Of a DNA stretch of 64,000 nucleotides, positions 26,241-35,757 are shown piece after piece. Below the pieces are notes generated by a model that was not told where the DNA came from, ran no database searches, and saw only the letters and a program-made list of their open reading frames with translations. The position numbers and the translations under genes are program-made. This stretch comes from Bin80 sp964503085 (GTDB lineage: Bacteria; Bacteroidota; Rhodothermia; Rhodothermales; Bin80), in contig CAZCYQ010000003.1 in assembly GCA_964503085.1 (NCBI GenBank), positions 51,514 through 115,513 on the forward strand. Reading direction: 5' to 3'. Each line of letters starts with the position of its first letter. Position 1 is the stretch's first letter.

Positions 26241-26850
26241 TGGCCCCAATATACAAATGATTATCTATTTCACATCAAGTGACGGCCATTTATCGAGAAG
26301 TACTTGTGTATGCGGGTGCTAAGCCACGTCGAAGGAACCCGCCCGCATGGTCCAGACGGTTGTGCATCTTGAATGGAGTCCGCTTGAGCGGCTTATATGG
26401 GTTGAATCAGCCCGACTATCAATCCAAGGCCGGTTGAAATAGGGCTGCCGACGCCGCGTCCGCAATATCTGGCAATTCAAGACAGCCTGATGAAAACACC
26501 GGATCGTTCATTTCATGGTGGTTAGACACAACACCGCCGCGGACATTGCTGACCATTTAGTATGCTTGTGCTGAATCCTTCACTGAAGGTGCGCGACGAA
26601 CTAACTGTTCGGGGCTGACATCCCTCTCGGCAGTCAAACCAAAGGCCGAAGGGCTTATTTCAGGACCTTCCACAATCTGATCAGGGTGATCGGGTGCGAC
26701 AGTTGCGCTGCATCACCAGCGTGTTGCAGCACAATCCTCAAAGAGCATCAATGCGTCCTTGCAATACTCCGGCCAGGCTCAAAACAGGGGGACCCTCAGT
26801 CAGACACAGGAAGAGGCCTGGTCTTATGGGCACGTAATTTCCCAAGTTTT
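26241..26850. other. Gene-poor stretch, about 610 bases
   Basis: No supported gene was found. A 76-codon plus-strand frame at 26686-26916 overlaps the TamB-like gene in antisense and lacks family features. The promoter of the btuB operon must lie at the left part of this stretch. Confidence 0.4.
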
Positions 26851-29800
26851 CTAACGGTTATTGTCAGCAAGCCCTTTCGACCCTGGGACTTGACGTCCAA
26901 ACAGCTTCCGCCATGAGGTAAACTCTGTGCGGTAATTGAGACCAAGTCCAGTTTCGTTCGTGATGAGGGTTTCACTGAGGACATCCCCTTCGCGTCGGTA
27001 AAAAACTTCCACGGCTACCGAAGGGCTTAATCGGATCTCCACAACGAATTCGCCTTCAAGGCCCTTGGAAACTGTTTCTTCAGCATTGAGTCCACGGTAC
27101 ACGCCCTCCCCGCGGATAATCAAACGCTCATTCAAAAGCCTTATCGCAATCCCCGCAGCCACATCCAGGTCCTGTATGGCTTCGTCGCTCTGAACCCCAA
27201 GCGTGAAATCCGCCTGTGGAATAACCTGATTCAGATAGCGGTTGAGTTGGCTGGCCACGAGACTGGATACACTGTTGACCGCAGAGCTGGTCAAAATCCC
27301 ACTGCGTGTGCCGTCTGCTGAGAGCAGAAATGAGTTCGTGAGCAATACGCTAGTAGCGTGTTCTGCCGCAAGATCTGGTCGATTCAGATAGGAATCCAGC
27401 AGTGGTGTATCACTGATGGCTTCCTGTCGTTGATCAATCTCCAGCGCCAAATCAATCAACACTGCATTCAGTGTACCAGCTACGTTCAAATTGACAAACA
27501 GCGGCAAGCTTGTTTTAATTGATCCACCCACATCATCTGGTAGGCCGTTGCGCGAAGCGCGTGTGCGGTAGGCCGCTTCAATATCAAGTGCGGGATTAAG
27601 AGGTTCGCCGGTCCAGGTGATCGTGCCCGAATCTATCAGGAAACGCCGTACAAACACCTCACCAGCCGTGAAGAGGTAGTCCCCAGAGGACAACTCAAAA
27701 GAGCCGAACGTTGCGACATCTCCGCCTGTTCGCTGGATCTGAACACGGGCACTTCCGACTCCATTGATCACATCACCTAGCAACGGATCAATAACCAGGC
27801 GAATGGTTGATCCAGGGGGGCCCACGATATTGAGGTCCATATCCAGTCCGTCCCGAAACTCCCGCTCACCTTCGGGGCGCTCCGCCAAAATATTCTCACG
27901 CTGCTGGAAAGAAGCCAACTGATCCTCAATGGGTCGCTCAGGATCTATATAGACGATGAATCCTGGGTCACGAACAGAATCGGATTCACGAACCGGAATG
28001 TATATCTCGCTTTGCGGCGTGATGACTAGATTGTCCGAACGCAGAAAGGAGGTGTGAACAGGTCCGGTTAATGTGGCATCACCGGATACACGAATATCAC
28101 CATAAAAGGCGAGGTCACGCGTATAGTTGACAACATTTAATATCTGTAGTGCATCCACCTCCGCGAACGCATCGAAGGAGAGAAATCTAAAGCCGTTGAG
28201 ATCAAGCATTCCAGAAAGATCGGCCGAACCACCATCCTCATCCTGTACCAGCAGTTCTTCCACAAGGATTTTGTCGTCCAGAAGCGTGACAGACGCATTA
28301 GCCTCATAGGAGGTATTGAATTTTGGGATGTCAAAGTGGCCATCCTTCCAGGTTAGTTTTCCGCCCAGCGTCAGATCGTCAGGAGGGCCGTTAAGTGAAA
28401 TTTGTCCGTTGAAACCTCCCTCAAAATTTCCGAACCTCTTCAGAACCAGCTTCAGAAAAGTTGCATCAAGTCGCTGCACATCGAATGAAAAGTCAAGCTC
28501 ACCGGTACTCTCCTTGCCGGGAACAATCATATTGCCGGTGAGCACTATTTGATTACTGGCATTCTCATATCCCGCCGGTGCAGATCGAATTGAATCCACG
28601 ACCATGGAAACCTGCAGATCGGATTGACCGGGTAACAAGGTACTGGAGGCCTGTACCTGACCAACCACCGTTCTGTCGAACGTAAGCGTATCAACTCCCA
28701 AGGTACCTGTGATTTCAGGTTGCCAGAGCCCAGTCCACCGCAAATCCGCATTTACTTGTCCTCCCAGTGGTCGCCTTAGGTTGAATGCGCTCGAGAGATA
28801 ATTCAAGTCTACGGCCATCAGGCCAAGATTAAGCGTGTCTGTCGGTAGGCTAGATAGACGGCCGCGAACAGTAATTGCTTGTACTTCATCAAGAAAAGGG
28901 CTAATGCTTTCGAGGCGAAATGGGGTAATTACAGTTGCATCAGCAAACAGGTCAATACTCGCAGGCTGAGATGTTTCCCATGTGGTTTCCTCAAGTGGGA
29001 GCACTACCTTTTGAATCTGGATGCGTGTTCGATCCGGGAGAAGTCGGATATTTGAAAACAAGTGTCCAGGCTGAGTTGTGTTTCTGCCGTATGCACTAAT
29101 GTCTACTGTTCCTGTATGCCCGTCCTGCTTAATCAGCATTTCGGGTTGCAGGGCAGCTATTCCGCCACTGGTCAGAGAGTCAGCTGACAGGCTAAGATCA
29201 ATCAGCCATGATGATTCCAGCGTCTGGGTCAGGTCCGCCTCAAGCGTGAGCGTACCTCTGGGTCGGTATGTCGTAACATTGCCGAATACCAGAATCTCGT
29301 CTTGGAATTGAGACCGTACGCGGAGTTTGTCAGAACCGGCACGAATGTTTGCTGCACCTTGGATGTTGCTCGAAAGTTCGGGCAGCATGGGAAGCAGTGC
29401 ACTGGTGGCTGGATGTGCAAGTAGTTTCCAGCTTACATCCAGATCCAACGAAGTTAGCTGGGCAGATGTTAATACATCTTCTATCTGGAAGGCCGCGTTA
29501 AGTTGATCCAGCGAGGGTCCACTTGAATATGTCGACGGTGGATTGTCCTTCAGCTTGACAGCAAATCGGTCAAATACTTCGGAAAATGCCCCTGTCCACC
29601 CGTTCCCGATACTTTCGAGCAGGTTTGCATGAAGTGCGCCCGAGGCTTCAAGGATTAATACATCTCCTCCAATGGTCAGGCGCGGGCCTATTGCCGCTGG
29701 ATCGGTTACAGAAATAGACCATTGAGTAGGGGGGGCAGAACGTTGCAGGTCATTCCAGGTGACCGTTGATGAGTCGGTTTGAATTTCTAGCGCGGCGGAA

Positions 29801-31434
29801 AGTGTATTCAAATCGGTTCCTAATCCACTGAACGTCCAGGCCGCATTTATGCTTGTTTCCAGTTCAGAGATTGCAAGAATTTTTCCGAGATCAGCCGCTG
29901 TCAGGTTGCCCTGTGCTTCGTACGAAAGGACACTGTCCGCCCAAGAGGCAATAAAATCAGTTTCGAGGAGAGCGTCTTGCTCTACAGCAAAGCCACTGAG
30001 CTTTAATTGGCGGTCAACAACAGTTCCCGCAATCCAAAGGCTGTCCAGCGAACGGCCGGCGACCGTGGACGGAGCAATAGCGAGCGAGGTGTACAGAGAT
30101 GGCTTATGAAGCCCCGTGCCCTCAATCGTGAACTGACCATTGATGGCGCTGCTAAGCACTTGTCGGCCTGTATGGCTGTGTAGGTCAACCGCCGTTGCTG
30201 TTAACTGTGCGGCGTAACTCCATGTTGTGTCATGAAAGGCTGATATTTCGAGTTGTCCGCGACCACTTGCTTCGTCGGCAATATCAAGCGTTCCAGCAAT
30301 TTGGGTACTATCAACAGTTTTCAGGCCTCTCAGTTGGCCCTCAAGTTGTATGGGTCTCTCGCTCCAGGTGTTTATGCCAAGGAGGGCATGCGCATCCATT
30401 GGATCTAATACACTGGGTCCTACCGCAGCGTTGAATGATAGCTGGTCTCTGTCGAAGTTGATGTCTGAGGAGTTCAGGACAATTTGTGAGCGTTTCGTTT
30501 TCGCGCTGAGATCTTTCAGATTCCATTGACTGCCGTCACGTTCTACGTCGACGCTTAGCGATAGCGAGTCCGGGAGTATTAGTTTCGGGACGATAGCTTT
30601 GGCAAAACCAGGGGTAATGAAACTACGGGCCAGCGAGAGGTTTACGAGTTGTTCATCACCGAAGTATACACCTACAACCTCAGCTTCATTCAGTGAACTT
30701 GACAGCTGAAATGTGTTTACGTGCAATAGCCCTTGCTCTAGGACCAACTCTCCCGCAGCTTCCACCTGAAGCGTGTCAATTGAAGCTTCAAACGATTTAA
30801 TTGTAAGGAGTCGCCTGCCGGGATACAGTCCGATCTCACTCTTGAGCGACAAGTTGGATACATTTGCCGCGGCCAGGTCGAACAGCCATCCCGACTCGAC
30901 TGCAGGCGGCGCGTGTTCTTCATACGATACATTAAGAGTTCCTTCGGTGATGGATATTTGGGTAGACTCAAATGTCCATGCTCCCGTTTGATCCCGCTTC
31001 AGCACAGTGGCCAAGTTCCAAGTACTGTCGGCGCGATACTCAAGGTTTAGTGAGGGGCGTACAACGTTGAGTGTGTGCAGGTCTATTTTACGGCTGAGAA
31101 TTGCCCACCAACTTGGCTGGCTGATTATTTCCTCTGCGCGTAGCCAAAGTTGATCTTTTTCGTCATAAAACTTCACATCCTGAAAACGAACGAGAGGGCG
31201 GAAGTTGCCGGAAATATTACCTATGGCAAGGCGGCCATTGAAGGTTTCGGCAAACCTGAGCTCGAGTTCCTGGCGCAGGGAGTCACGCCCTACTTCTGTA
31301 TGTGTAAGGCCAAGGTATACAAGGAAGCTGCTTGCAAGAAAGAATGTTGCGGCTGCTCCGAAGTATTTCAATACCGTTCTTTTTTTGCGGGTATTCGTGT
31401 CGGGTTTAGATTCTGAAAAGGGCTTGTGGTTCAC
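26851..31434 (-). CDS. TamB-like translocation/assembly protein (AsmA superfamily)
   Basis: TamB-like proteins span the periplasm and help move phospholipids or build outer-membrane proteins. The 1527-residue product begins (GTG start) with one N-terminal membrane helix, 'YFGAAATFFLASSFLVYLGL' near residues 25-44, followed directly by an AsmA-like segment with 'GRLAIGNISGNFRPLVRFQDVKF'. The long middle consists of beta-strand repeats, as expected for the hydrophobic groove. The C-terminal 400 residues match the TamB (DUF490) domain: 'GGSADLSGMLDLNGF', 'GDIRVSGDATLTGPV', 'SRNGLPDDVGGSIKT' and the final 'ISVEV/VAVEVFYRREGD...GLGLNYRTEF' pattern. No TamA/BamA-like partner lies nearby. An internal piece was copied to 16755-17125. 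Confidence 0.9.
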   Translation of the reverse strand: MNHKPFSESKPDTNTRKKRTVLKYFGAAATFFLASSFLVYLGLTHTEVGRDSLRQELELRFAETFNGRLAIGNISGNFRPLVRFQDVKFYDEKDQLWLRAEEIISQPSWWAILSRKIDLHTLNVVRPSLNLEYRADSTWNLATVLKRDQTGAWTFESTQISITEGTLNVSYEEHAPPAVESGWLFDLAAANVSNLSLKSEIGLYPGRRLLTIKSFEASIDTLQVEAAGELVLEQGLLHVNTFQLSSSLNEAEVVGVYFGDEQLVNLSLARSFITPGFAKAIVPKLILPDSLSLSVDVERDGSQWNLKDLSAKTKRSQIVLNSSDINFDRDQLSFNAAVGPSVLDPMDAHALLGINTWSERPIQLEGQLRGLKTVDSTQIAGTLDIADEASGRGQLEISAFHDTTWSYAAQLTATAVDLHSHTGRQVLSSAINGQFTIEGTGLHKPSLYTSLAIAPSTVAGRSLDSLWIAGTVVDRQLKLSGFAVEQDALLETDFIASWADSVLSYEAQGNLTAADLGKILAISELETSINAAWTFSGLGTDLNTLSAALEIQTDSSTVTWNDLQRSAPPTQWSISVTDPAAIGPRLTIGGDVLILEASGALHANLLESIGNGWTGAFSEVFDRFAVKLKDNPPSTYSSGPSLDQLNAAFQIEDVLTSAQLTSLDLDVSWKLLAHPATSALLPMLPELSSNIQGAANIRAGSDKLRVRSQFQDEILVFGNVTTYRPRGTLTLEADLTQTLESSWLIDLSLSADSLTSGGIAALQPEMLIKQDGHTGTVDISAYGRNTTQPGHLFSNIRLLPDRTRIQIQKVVLPLEETTWETSQPASIDLFADATVITPFRLESISPFLDEVQAITVRGRLSSLPTDTLNLGLMAVDLNYLSSAFNLRRPLGGQVNADLRWTGLWQPEITGTLGVDTLTFDRTVVGQVQASSTLLPGQSDLQVSMVVDSIRSAPAGYENASNQIVLTGNMIVPGKESTGELDFSFDVQRLDATFLKLVLKRFGNFEGGFNGQISLNGPPDDLTLGGKLTWKDGHFDIPKFNTSYEANASVTLLDDKILVEELLVQDEDGGSADLSGMLDLNGFRFLSFDAFAEVDALQILNVVNYTRDLAFYGDIRVSGDATLTGPVHTSFLRSDNLVITPQSEIYIPVRESDSVRDPGFIVYIDPERPIEDQLASFQQRENILAERPEGEREFRDGLDMDLNIVGPPGSTIRLVIDPLLGDVINGVGSARVQIQRTGGDVATFGSFELSSGDYLFTAGEVFVRRFLIDSGTITWTGEPLNPALDIEAAYRTRASRNGLPDDVGGSIKTSLPLFVNLNVAGTLNAVLIDLALEIDQRQEAISDTPLLDSYLNRPDLAAEHATSVLLTNSFLLSADGTRSGILTSSAVNSVSSLVASQLNRYLNQVIPQADFTLGVQSDEAIQDLDVAAGIAIRLLNERLIIRGEGVYRGLNAEETVSKGLEGEFVVEIRLSPSVAVEVFYRREGDVLSETLITNETGLGLNYRTEFTSWRKLFGRQVPGSKGLADNNR

Positions 31435-31489
31435 GAGAAGTCACCACATCAAATTGTTGCTCATGACAATGTGCGTCGCAGTGCATAGG

Positions 31490-33409
31490 CTATCGTCCTG
31501 TTCGAAATGGAGATGCAGGCAATCCCTCAACATTAATAAGATTGGCATTATCCGGGTTGTCTGCCCAGGCATAGCGTACTGCGACCGGGTTTGGTATATC
31601 GGGATGAGAGACAACGACCGAGTCCCCTTGAATCTGGGCATCCGCCCAGACATAGACCTCGTCTGGTCCCGAAATAGCAAACCCTCCAAGAGGACCGTCA
31701 CGTGAGACAAGCCCTCCACCAGTGTGATCAAACGTGATATAGATCTCCCCATCTTCTATGAGGTGGTCACGATAGATTGGGCCCGAGTATACCAGTTCGT
31801 CTCCGTATACGAGGTTTCGTGCCCAAAGTGCAAGCCGATATCCCACATCCTGCTTATTTCTGGGATGGATATCATCGGCTTCGCCAACATCCAGCGTGAT
31901 GGCCTGCCCCACCTTGGGCAGCTCCAGTGCAGCAGCCTGCGACTCGCGTATAATGGCCCAGTTACTCTCTCCCGGTTCTTCTTGTGCTGCACGAAAGCTG
32001 GCCAAAGACACAAACAGGAAGGGAGCAGCTGCATTATCCCATAGCTCACGCCATCTAAGAATCATCGACTGGAATTGGCCGGCGTACGCAGTTGCATTTT
32101 CAGGATCGTTTGCGTTGGATTCTCCCTGGTACCATATGAAACCTGTCACGGGGTAGTCAATAATCGGGTGGATCATCGCATTGTAAAGCAGCGTCGGCTG
32201 CTGATTGGGGTTACCTCCTGGGTTAATTTGGAATTGTCCAACTCTGATTTTCCACATTCCATCCAGTTGCACCTCGCCCCCTGACCACTGCAGTGCTAGA
32301 GGGTAATCCCCAACAACTATGCCCCCGTTGCCGCCTGTATCATGTACCCGCACGGTCAGTTGATTGGTACCGGCACTTAGAACACCCTCCGGAACAGTGT
32401 AGGCTCGTTCAACCATATACCGGCCAGTTTCGCCCACTAGTTGACCGTTAATCCAAGTCATGTCGCGATCATCCACATTGCCGAGACGCAGTACCGCACC
32501 AGCAGGTACGGACTCGAGTTCAAAGGTGGTACGATACCAGGCGATACCATTCAACCCTTCCAGTCCGCCTGCTTCCCATGTACCCGGTACGGCAATTTCC
32601 ATCCAGTCCGATGCGTCCAGTTCGGGATCGGCCCAGATTGGCTCTTCACCATCAAAGCCAGGATCAGTGTCAGCAGATGCACCATGTTCTTCGGTGTAAA
32701 CCTGCATAAGACTATCTGCACGAGCCCGTGGAGCATCCAGGATCTGCGCGATTTGCGCGTCATCCATTTCAAGTGCGGTGGGATCCATCCACGCCTCTAT
32801 CCTACTTCCACCCCATGAGGTATTCAGAATGCCGATAGGAATATCAGCTGCTGCTCGAAGTTCTCGGGCGAAGGAGTATCCAACTGCCGTGAAGGCAGCC
32901 ACATGCTCTGGATTGGCATGATGCCACTCACCACCTGCGAGCGTGTCTTCGGGATCATAGGACCAGGTACGGGGGACTTTGTAATGGCGCAGGAGTGTAT
33001 CATCAGCAGATGCGATTTCATTTTCGGCGTCAGCTGAATTTGCCACGGTCCACTCCATATTGGATTGTCCTGATGCGATCCAGACATCCCCGAACACAAT
33101 ATTTTCAGCGATCAAGGTATCCACGTTCGTCGTTACCATGAGTTGGTGTGGGCCGCCAGCGGGACGCGGTTCCAATTCGACCATCCAGGTTCCGTCGCCT
33201 GCTGCCCGAACAGATTGTTCGGCGTAGTCAAGAGAAACGGTGACCGTGGTGCTGGGTGTAGCTGTTCCCCAGACGGGGACAGTTGTATTGCGTTGCAGCA
33301 CGGCACCTGTACGAAAAAGTTTGTTAACGGTGAGCGGTTCATTGCCGCTTGGGCCACCGCATCCGGTTAGACAGATGAGAAAGAGTGTAAAAGCAAGTGT
33401 GGAGCGCAT
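31490..33409 (-). CDS. Sialate O-acetylesterase-like lipoprotein (SASA family)
   Basis: The 639-residue protein should remove O-acetyl groups from sialic acid or from plant-type glycans at the cell surface. A lipoprotein signal with LTGC (Cys17) starts it. The SGNH-type catalytic residues are visible: Ser116 in SGQSNMEW, the 'WYQGESNA' block, and the Asp/His pair in 'DDIHPRNKQDVGYRLALWA'. An N-terminal beta-sandwich precedes the first block, and a jelly-roll insert like the sugar-binding domain of GH2 enzymes lies between ('WYRTTFELESVPAGAVLRLG', 'VWVN'-like 'TWINGQLVGET'). The gene is 55 bases upstream of the TamB-like gene on the same strand. No sialidase is present in the window. Confidence 0.9.
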   Translation of the reverse strand: MRSTLAFTLFLICLTGCGGPSGNEPLTVNKLFRTGAVLQRNTTVPVWGTATPSTTVTVSLDYAEQSVRAAGDGTWMVELEPRPAGGPHQLMVTTNVDTLIAENIVFGDVWIASGQSNMEWTVANSADAENEIASADDTLLRHYKVPRTWSYDPEDTLAGGEWHHANPEHVAAFTAVGYSFARELRAAADIPIGILNTSWGGSRIEAWMDPTALEMDDAQIAQILDAPRARADSLMQVYTEEHGASADTDPGFDGEEPIWADPELDASDWMEIAVPGTWEAGGLEGLNGIAWYRTTFELESVPAGAVLRLGNVDDRDMTWINGQLVGETGRYMVERAYTVPEGVLSAGTNQLTVRVHDTGGNGGIVVGDYPLALQWSGGEVQLDGMWKIRVGQFQINPGGNPNQQPTLLYNAMIHPIIDYPVTGFIWYQGESNANDPENATAYAGQFQSMILRWRELWDNAAAPFLFVSLASFRAAQEEPGESNWAIIRESQAAALELPKVGQAITLDVGEADDIHPRNKQDVGYRLALWARNLVYGDELVYSGPIYRDHLIEDGEIYITFDHTGGGLVSRDGPLGGFAISGPDEVYVWADAQIQGDSVVVSHPDIPNPVAVRYAWADNPDNANLINVEGLPASPFRTGR

Positions 33410-33514
33410 AGGAATTAAGGGCGGTTAATTCAGCAAGATAAAGAATCTGAAGTCCTGCTGGGGCATAGCGCCGCAGTGAACTGGTACGTCATTGGCTGAA
33501 CCTGTGATCTCGGC

Positions 33515-33725
33515 ATCGGGAAGGTCAACTTCCGACTTCTATCCTGCCCCATTGAGAAGCAAATTCACCTGATTTATTGGCAGCTTGTTCCACCCGAGAG
33601 GATGACTGTCGCAGTTTCAAGAATCCCCAGACCTTGCTCTGTTACTTATTGGGTTCCGAGAACGTTTTTCGAGAAGCTCTATAGCAGAAGTTGTATGCCC
33701 TGTGGTTTCTTTCTACGGAGACCAG
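33515..33725 (-). pseudogene. Remnant of a third thioredoxin-like gene (middle part)
   Basis: This piece is similar to 36010-36180 in the intact thioredoxin-like gene and to 37970-38150 in another remnant; shared stretches include GCAAATTCAC, the TGTTCCACCC/TGCTCCACCC step and CGAGAAG.TCT. The frame is broken by substitutions and gaps. Together with the following hemL fragment it matches 37960-38600 at a constant offset of about 4450 bases, so it is one end of a large tandem duplication. Flanks 33410-33514 and 33726-33854 hold only further eroded duplicate sequence, including TATTCACGATTTTCTCGGGA against 38187 onward. Confidence 0.7.
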
Positions 33726-33854
33726 CGCGGGGTATTACTTGGACTATTCACGATTTTCTCGGGATAGCTTCAGCCGCAGGCTGTTTGTACAGAAACCCCC
33801 AAGTGAGTACAATTGACTATGAAGATTAAGACCACGCCAATATAAAACGAAATC

Positions 33855-34145
33855 ATGCACACGCTCGCAAGCATAATTAACAGCATCTAATACCCGCATG
33901 TCTGGAGGGGGCAGCTCACTAGTTCACGCCTACAAAGCGGTTGGGATTCGCCGGTCTTTGTTAAACGAGGGGCCGGCAAGGATTGAACATGTAGATGTCT
34001 ACCGATGTGTTGATTGTTTACACTCCTATGAGCCATTGCTTGTGGGACACGCCCATGAAGAGGTAGTTTCAGCTGTGCAGGATGCAGCTGCTAAGGGAAC
34101 GAGTTTGGTCCCTCTACCGAGCATGAATCGGCCCTGTAGATAAGG
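33855..34145 (+). pseudogene. 5' fragment of hemL (decayed duplicate)
   Basis: The segment corresponds to the first ~95 codons of the intact hemL at 38297. Recognisable pieces are 'GGGSSLVHAYKAVG', 'IEHVDVYRCVDC', 'YEPLLVGHAHEEVVSAVQDAAAKGTS', which match 'PGGVSSPVRAYKAVGG', 'IEDVDGNRYVDY', 'YGPLLVGHAHEEVVAAVQDAAAKGTS'. The residues 'GAC' that come next are lost by frameshift and the pyridoxal-phosphate part is absent, so no enzyme can be made. It abuts a remnant of the thioredoxin-like gene in the same order as upstream of intact hemL. Confidence 0.85.
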
Positions 34146-34204
34146 AGCAGACGGTCATGTGCCTCGAGAAGCTCATTAACGGTAGTAGGAATATTTGCCT
34201 GTTT

Positions 34205-34345
34205 ACCGTATCGCAGTATGTCATGGATCATAGTACAGGAAGGTGGCTCCAATCTTCTCATACCATAGACGCAACCCGACAGCGCCGGTCAACGTGAGTA
34301 TAAATGGCATACCAACAACCGGATAAATTGCGAATGTTTAGTCAT
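34205..34345 (-). pseudogene. Remnant of a third thioredoxin-like gene (start part)
   Basis: The start ATG (34345) overlaps the propeller stop in the sequence ATGACTAA, exactly as in the intact copy at 36324. The first residues read MTKHSQFI against MTKQSQF in the intact protein, after which a frameshift and stop end the frame. DNA similarity to 36184-36324 continues ('CAACGTGAGTATAAATGGCA' shared). The rest of this copy lies at 33515-33725, separated by the hemL fragment. Bases 34146-34204 show nothing. Confidence 0.75.
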
Positions 34346-35432
34346 CTGTATTTGCCGGTTGGACGAAGCGGTATTTGATGATAAGGGGGTTACCTAACTC
34401 GCCATCGGGGAGTCGTTCGTGTTCCTCTCTGTCATACATGTAGCCATGTCCTGTTGCTATCGGCACGACAGTGGTGATCGTACTGCGAGGAGGGAATTGT
34501 CCGGTGTTGCTAACAACACCGATACCTACAATAAAGGTTTGATTGTCCAGACCCGCTGGACGCCATCGGTCCCACAGACGATAATGAGCGACCATGCGTG
34601 TTTGGCGGGTCAAAGCAAAAACGCCGTACAGTGAGGGGTATTTCATCCATTCCTCTCTTTGTTGATCTCTTGACCAATTCTGGGGTAGATCCCGTGGTCG
34701 GTCAACGAAAAATATTGGGCGTTGCCGCGTCAATTCTGCCTTAGCATATGCAGGCATTGCATCCACGCTTTCCTGATAGGCGAAGTACGGTCCATCGTCA
34801 AAACAAGCAATGCTGCGTCCCCGTGCTGCCAAACGTCCGTCATTGAGCTCACGAAAGACTGTCGGTTTAACGGGGATATCATGCAGTTTCACGAGTGTGG
34901 ATGAGTACACGACCAGGGAAGCATCCGAGGATGCCATCGCCACAGGGGTATAGAAGAAGAGGGAGTCGTTGTGCGCGCAGGAATTCCAAAAGGGTACGGG
35001 GGTGCTTAACACTGTACTGAAACAGCTCCCGTCGGGATTAAACACTACTGCACCGTATGAGAGTTGTGTGGTCATGATCTTGCCTTCGCTCATGAACAAC
35101 GAGTTCCAAGGATTGAATTCGTCCCTTCCAATGAGACATTTAAGGGGGTCGTACGTCCTGATGTGTTCACCCGTTGGGGAGAACAGGAAGACGCTGTCTC
35201 CGATGCTATCGGTGATCAGGAGATTTCCCTCTGGATCGGTATCCATAAACGAAATCCGGCCTATAATCACGGAGGGATCAAGACGGATGGTGTCCTCAAG
35301 GACGAACAACTCTTGAAAGGGTACCAGTGGCGGTTCCACAACTTGATATTGCGGATCGGACGAGCATCCCCCAAGTAATACGATTACCAGTAGCAAGAAT
35401 ACTCCCCCGTTTACCGTGTCGCGGTAAGTCAC
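34338..35432 (-). CDS. Six-bladed beta-propeller lipoprotein, copy 1
   Basis: The protein has 364 residues from GTG 35432, a start fixed by a GTGA overlap with the upstream peptide gene and by the lipoprotein signal that follows ('FLLLVIVLLGGC', Cys about 21). An upstream in-frame ATG at 35534 would bury the signal. The mature part begins 'PQYQVVEPPLVPFQELFVLEDTIRLD' and has propeller-like strands ('GRISFMDTDPEGNLLITDS.GDSVFLFSPTGEHIRTY'), as in the 6-bladed_BP families of Bacteroidota. Residues after 200 are less repetitive and end 'LIIKYRFVQPANTDD'. Copy 2 at 36317 is nearly identical, with one 395-base block without any difference. In Bacteroides such propellers sit beside NVEALA peptides (recalled, not checked). 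Function unknown. Confidence 0.8.
   Translation of the reverse strand: MTYRDTVNGGVFLLLVIVLLGGCSSDPQYQVVEPPLVPFQELFVLEDTIRLDPSVIIGRISFMDTDPEGNLLITDSIGDSVFLFSPTGEHIRTYDPLKCLIGRDEFNPWNSLFMSEGKIMTTQLSYGAVVFNPDGSCFSTVLSTPVPFWNSCAHNDSLFFYTPVAMASSDASLVVYSSTLVKLHDIPVKPTVFRELNDGRLAARGRSIACFDDGPYFAYQESVDAMPAYAKAELTRQRPIFFVDRPRDLPQNWSRDQQREEWMKYPSLYGVFALTRQTRMVAHYRLWDRWRPAGLDNQTFIVGIGVVSNTGQFPPRSTITTVVPIATGHGYMYDREEHERLPDGELGNPLIIKYRFVQPANTDD
34861..35255. repeat. 395-base block identical to 36840-37234
   Basis: Within the two propeller genes these 395 bases show no mismatch (offset 1979), while sequence on the 3' side (34345-34860) differs often and sequence on the 5' side (35256-35430) differs at intervals. 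Such a sharp block points to gene conversion or selection, since the copies are otherwise old. Confidence 0.85.
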
Positions 35433-35704
35433 GGACCGCAGTACAGGCAGGAGGCTTCTATCTTCCCAGGGATAGTACAGCAGTCGCCCTCCTCCTCGCT
35501 GCAATCGCCGGAACAACCCACTTCTAGGTCGCATTGTTTGCCGCAGTCTGGGTTTGGCTCCTCAAAGAACTTCTCGGTTGGTACAACATTGGCTTCAATG
35601 TTCGCGGGGTTTTGTTGAATGAGTGCGGATACAAAAATCGCACAGACGATGCCTGCAAGCAAACACAGGATGCGCATTTTCACGACAGACGGACGGAAAG
35701 TCAT
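35429..35704 (-). CDS. Cysteine-rich secreted peptide, NVEALA-like, copy 1
   Basis: The 91-residue product has a signal-like hydrophobic segment ('ILCLLAGIVCAIFVSAL') followed by 'NPANIEANV', which resembles the NVEALA motif that ends the leader in Bacteroides NVEALA proteins. The C-terminal 40 residues hold nine cysteines: DCGKQC, then 'EVGCSGDCSEEEGDCC' and 'SCLYCGP'. Its TGA overlaps the propeller start (GTGA), so translation is coupled. The start may be 35704 or the internal ATG at 35677, which places the signal at the N-terminus. Alignment with the broken copy 2 shows all cysteines except one kept. It may be a secreted disulfide-rich peptide; family membership is a motif-level judgement. 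Confidence 0.72.
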   Translation of the reverse strand: MTFRPSVVKMRILCLLAGIVCAIFVSALIQQNPANIEANVVPTEKFFEEPNPDCGKQCDLEVGCSGDCSEEEGDCCTIPGKIEASCLYCGP

Positions 35705-35757
35705 TTTGTATTTCGGTTATTGAGAAGGTTGACCGATGAATATACGAAAGTCTGGCT

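Noticed and set aside
26686..26916. 76-codon plus frame overlapping the TamB-like gene
   Set aside because: Antisense to a strong coding frame; no family features in its free part.
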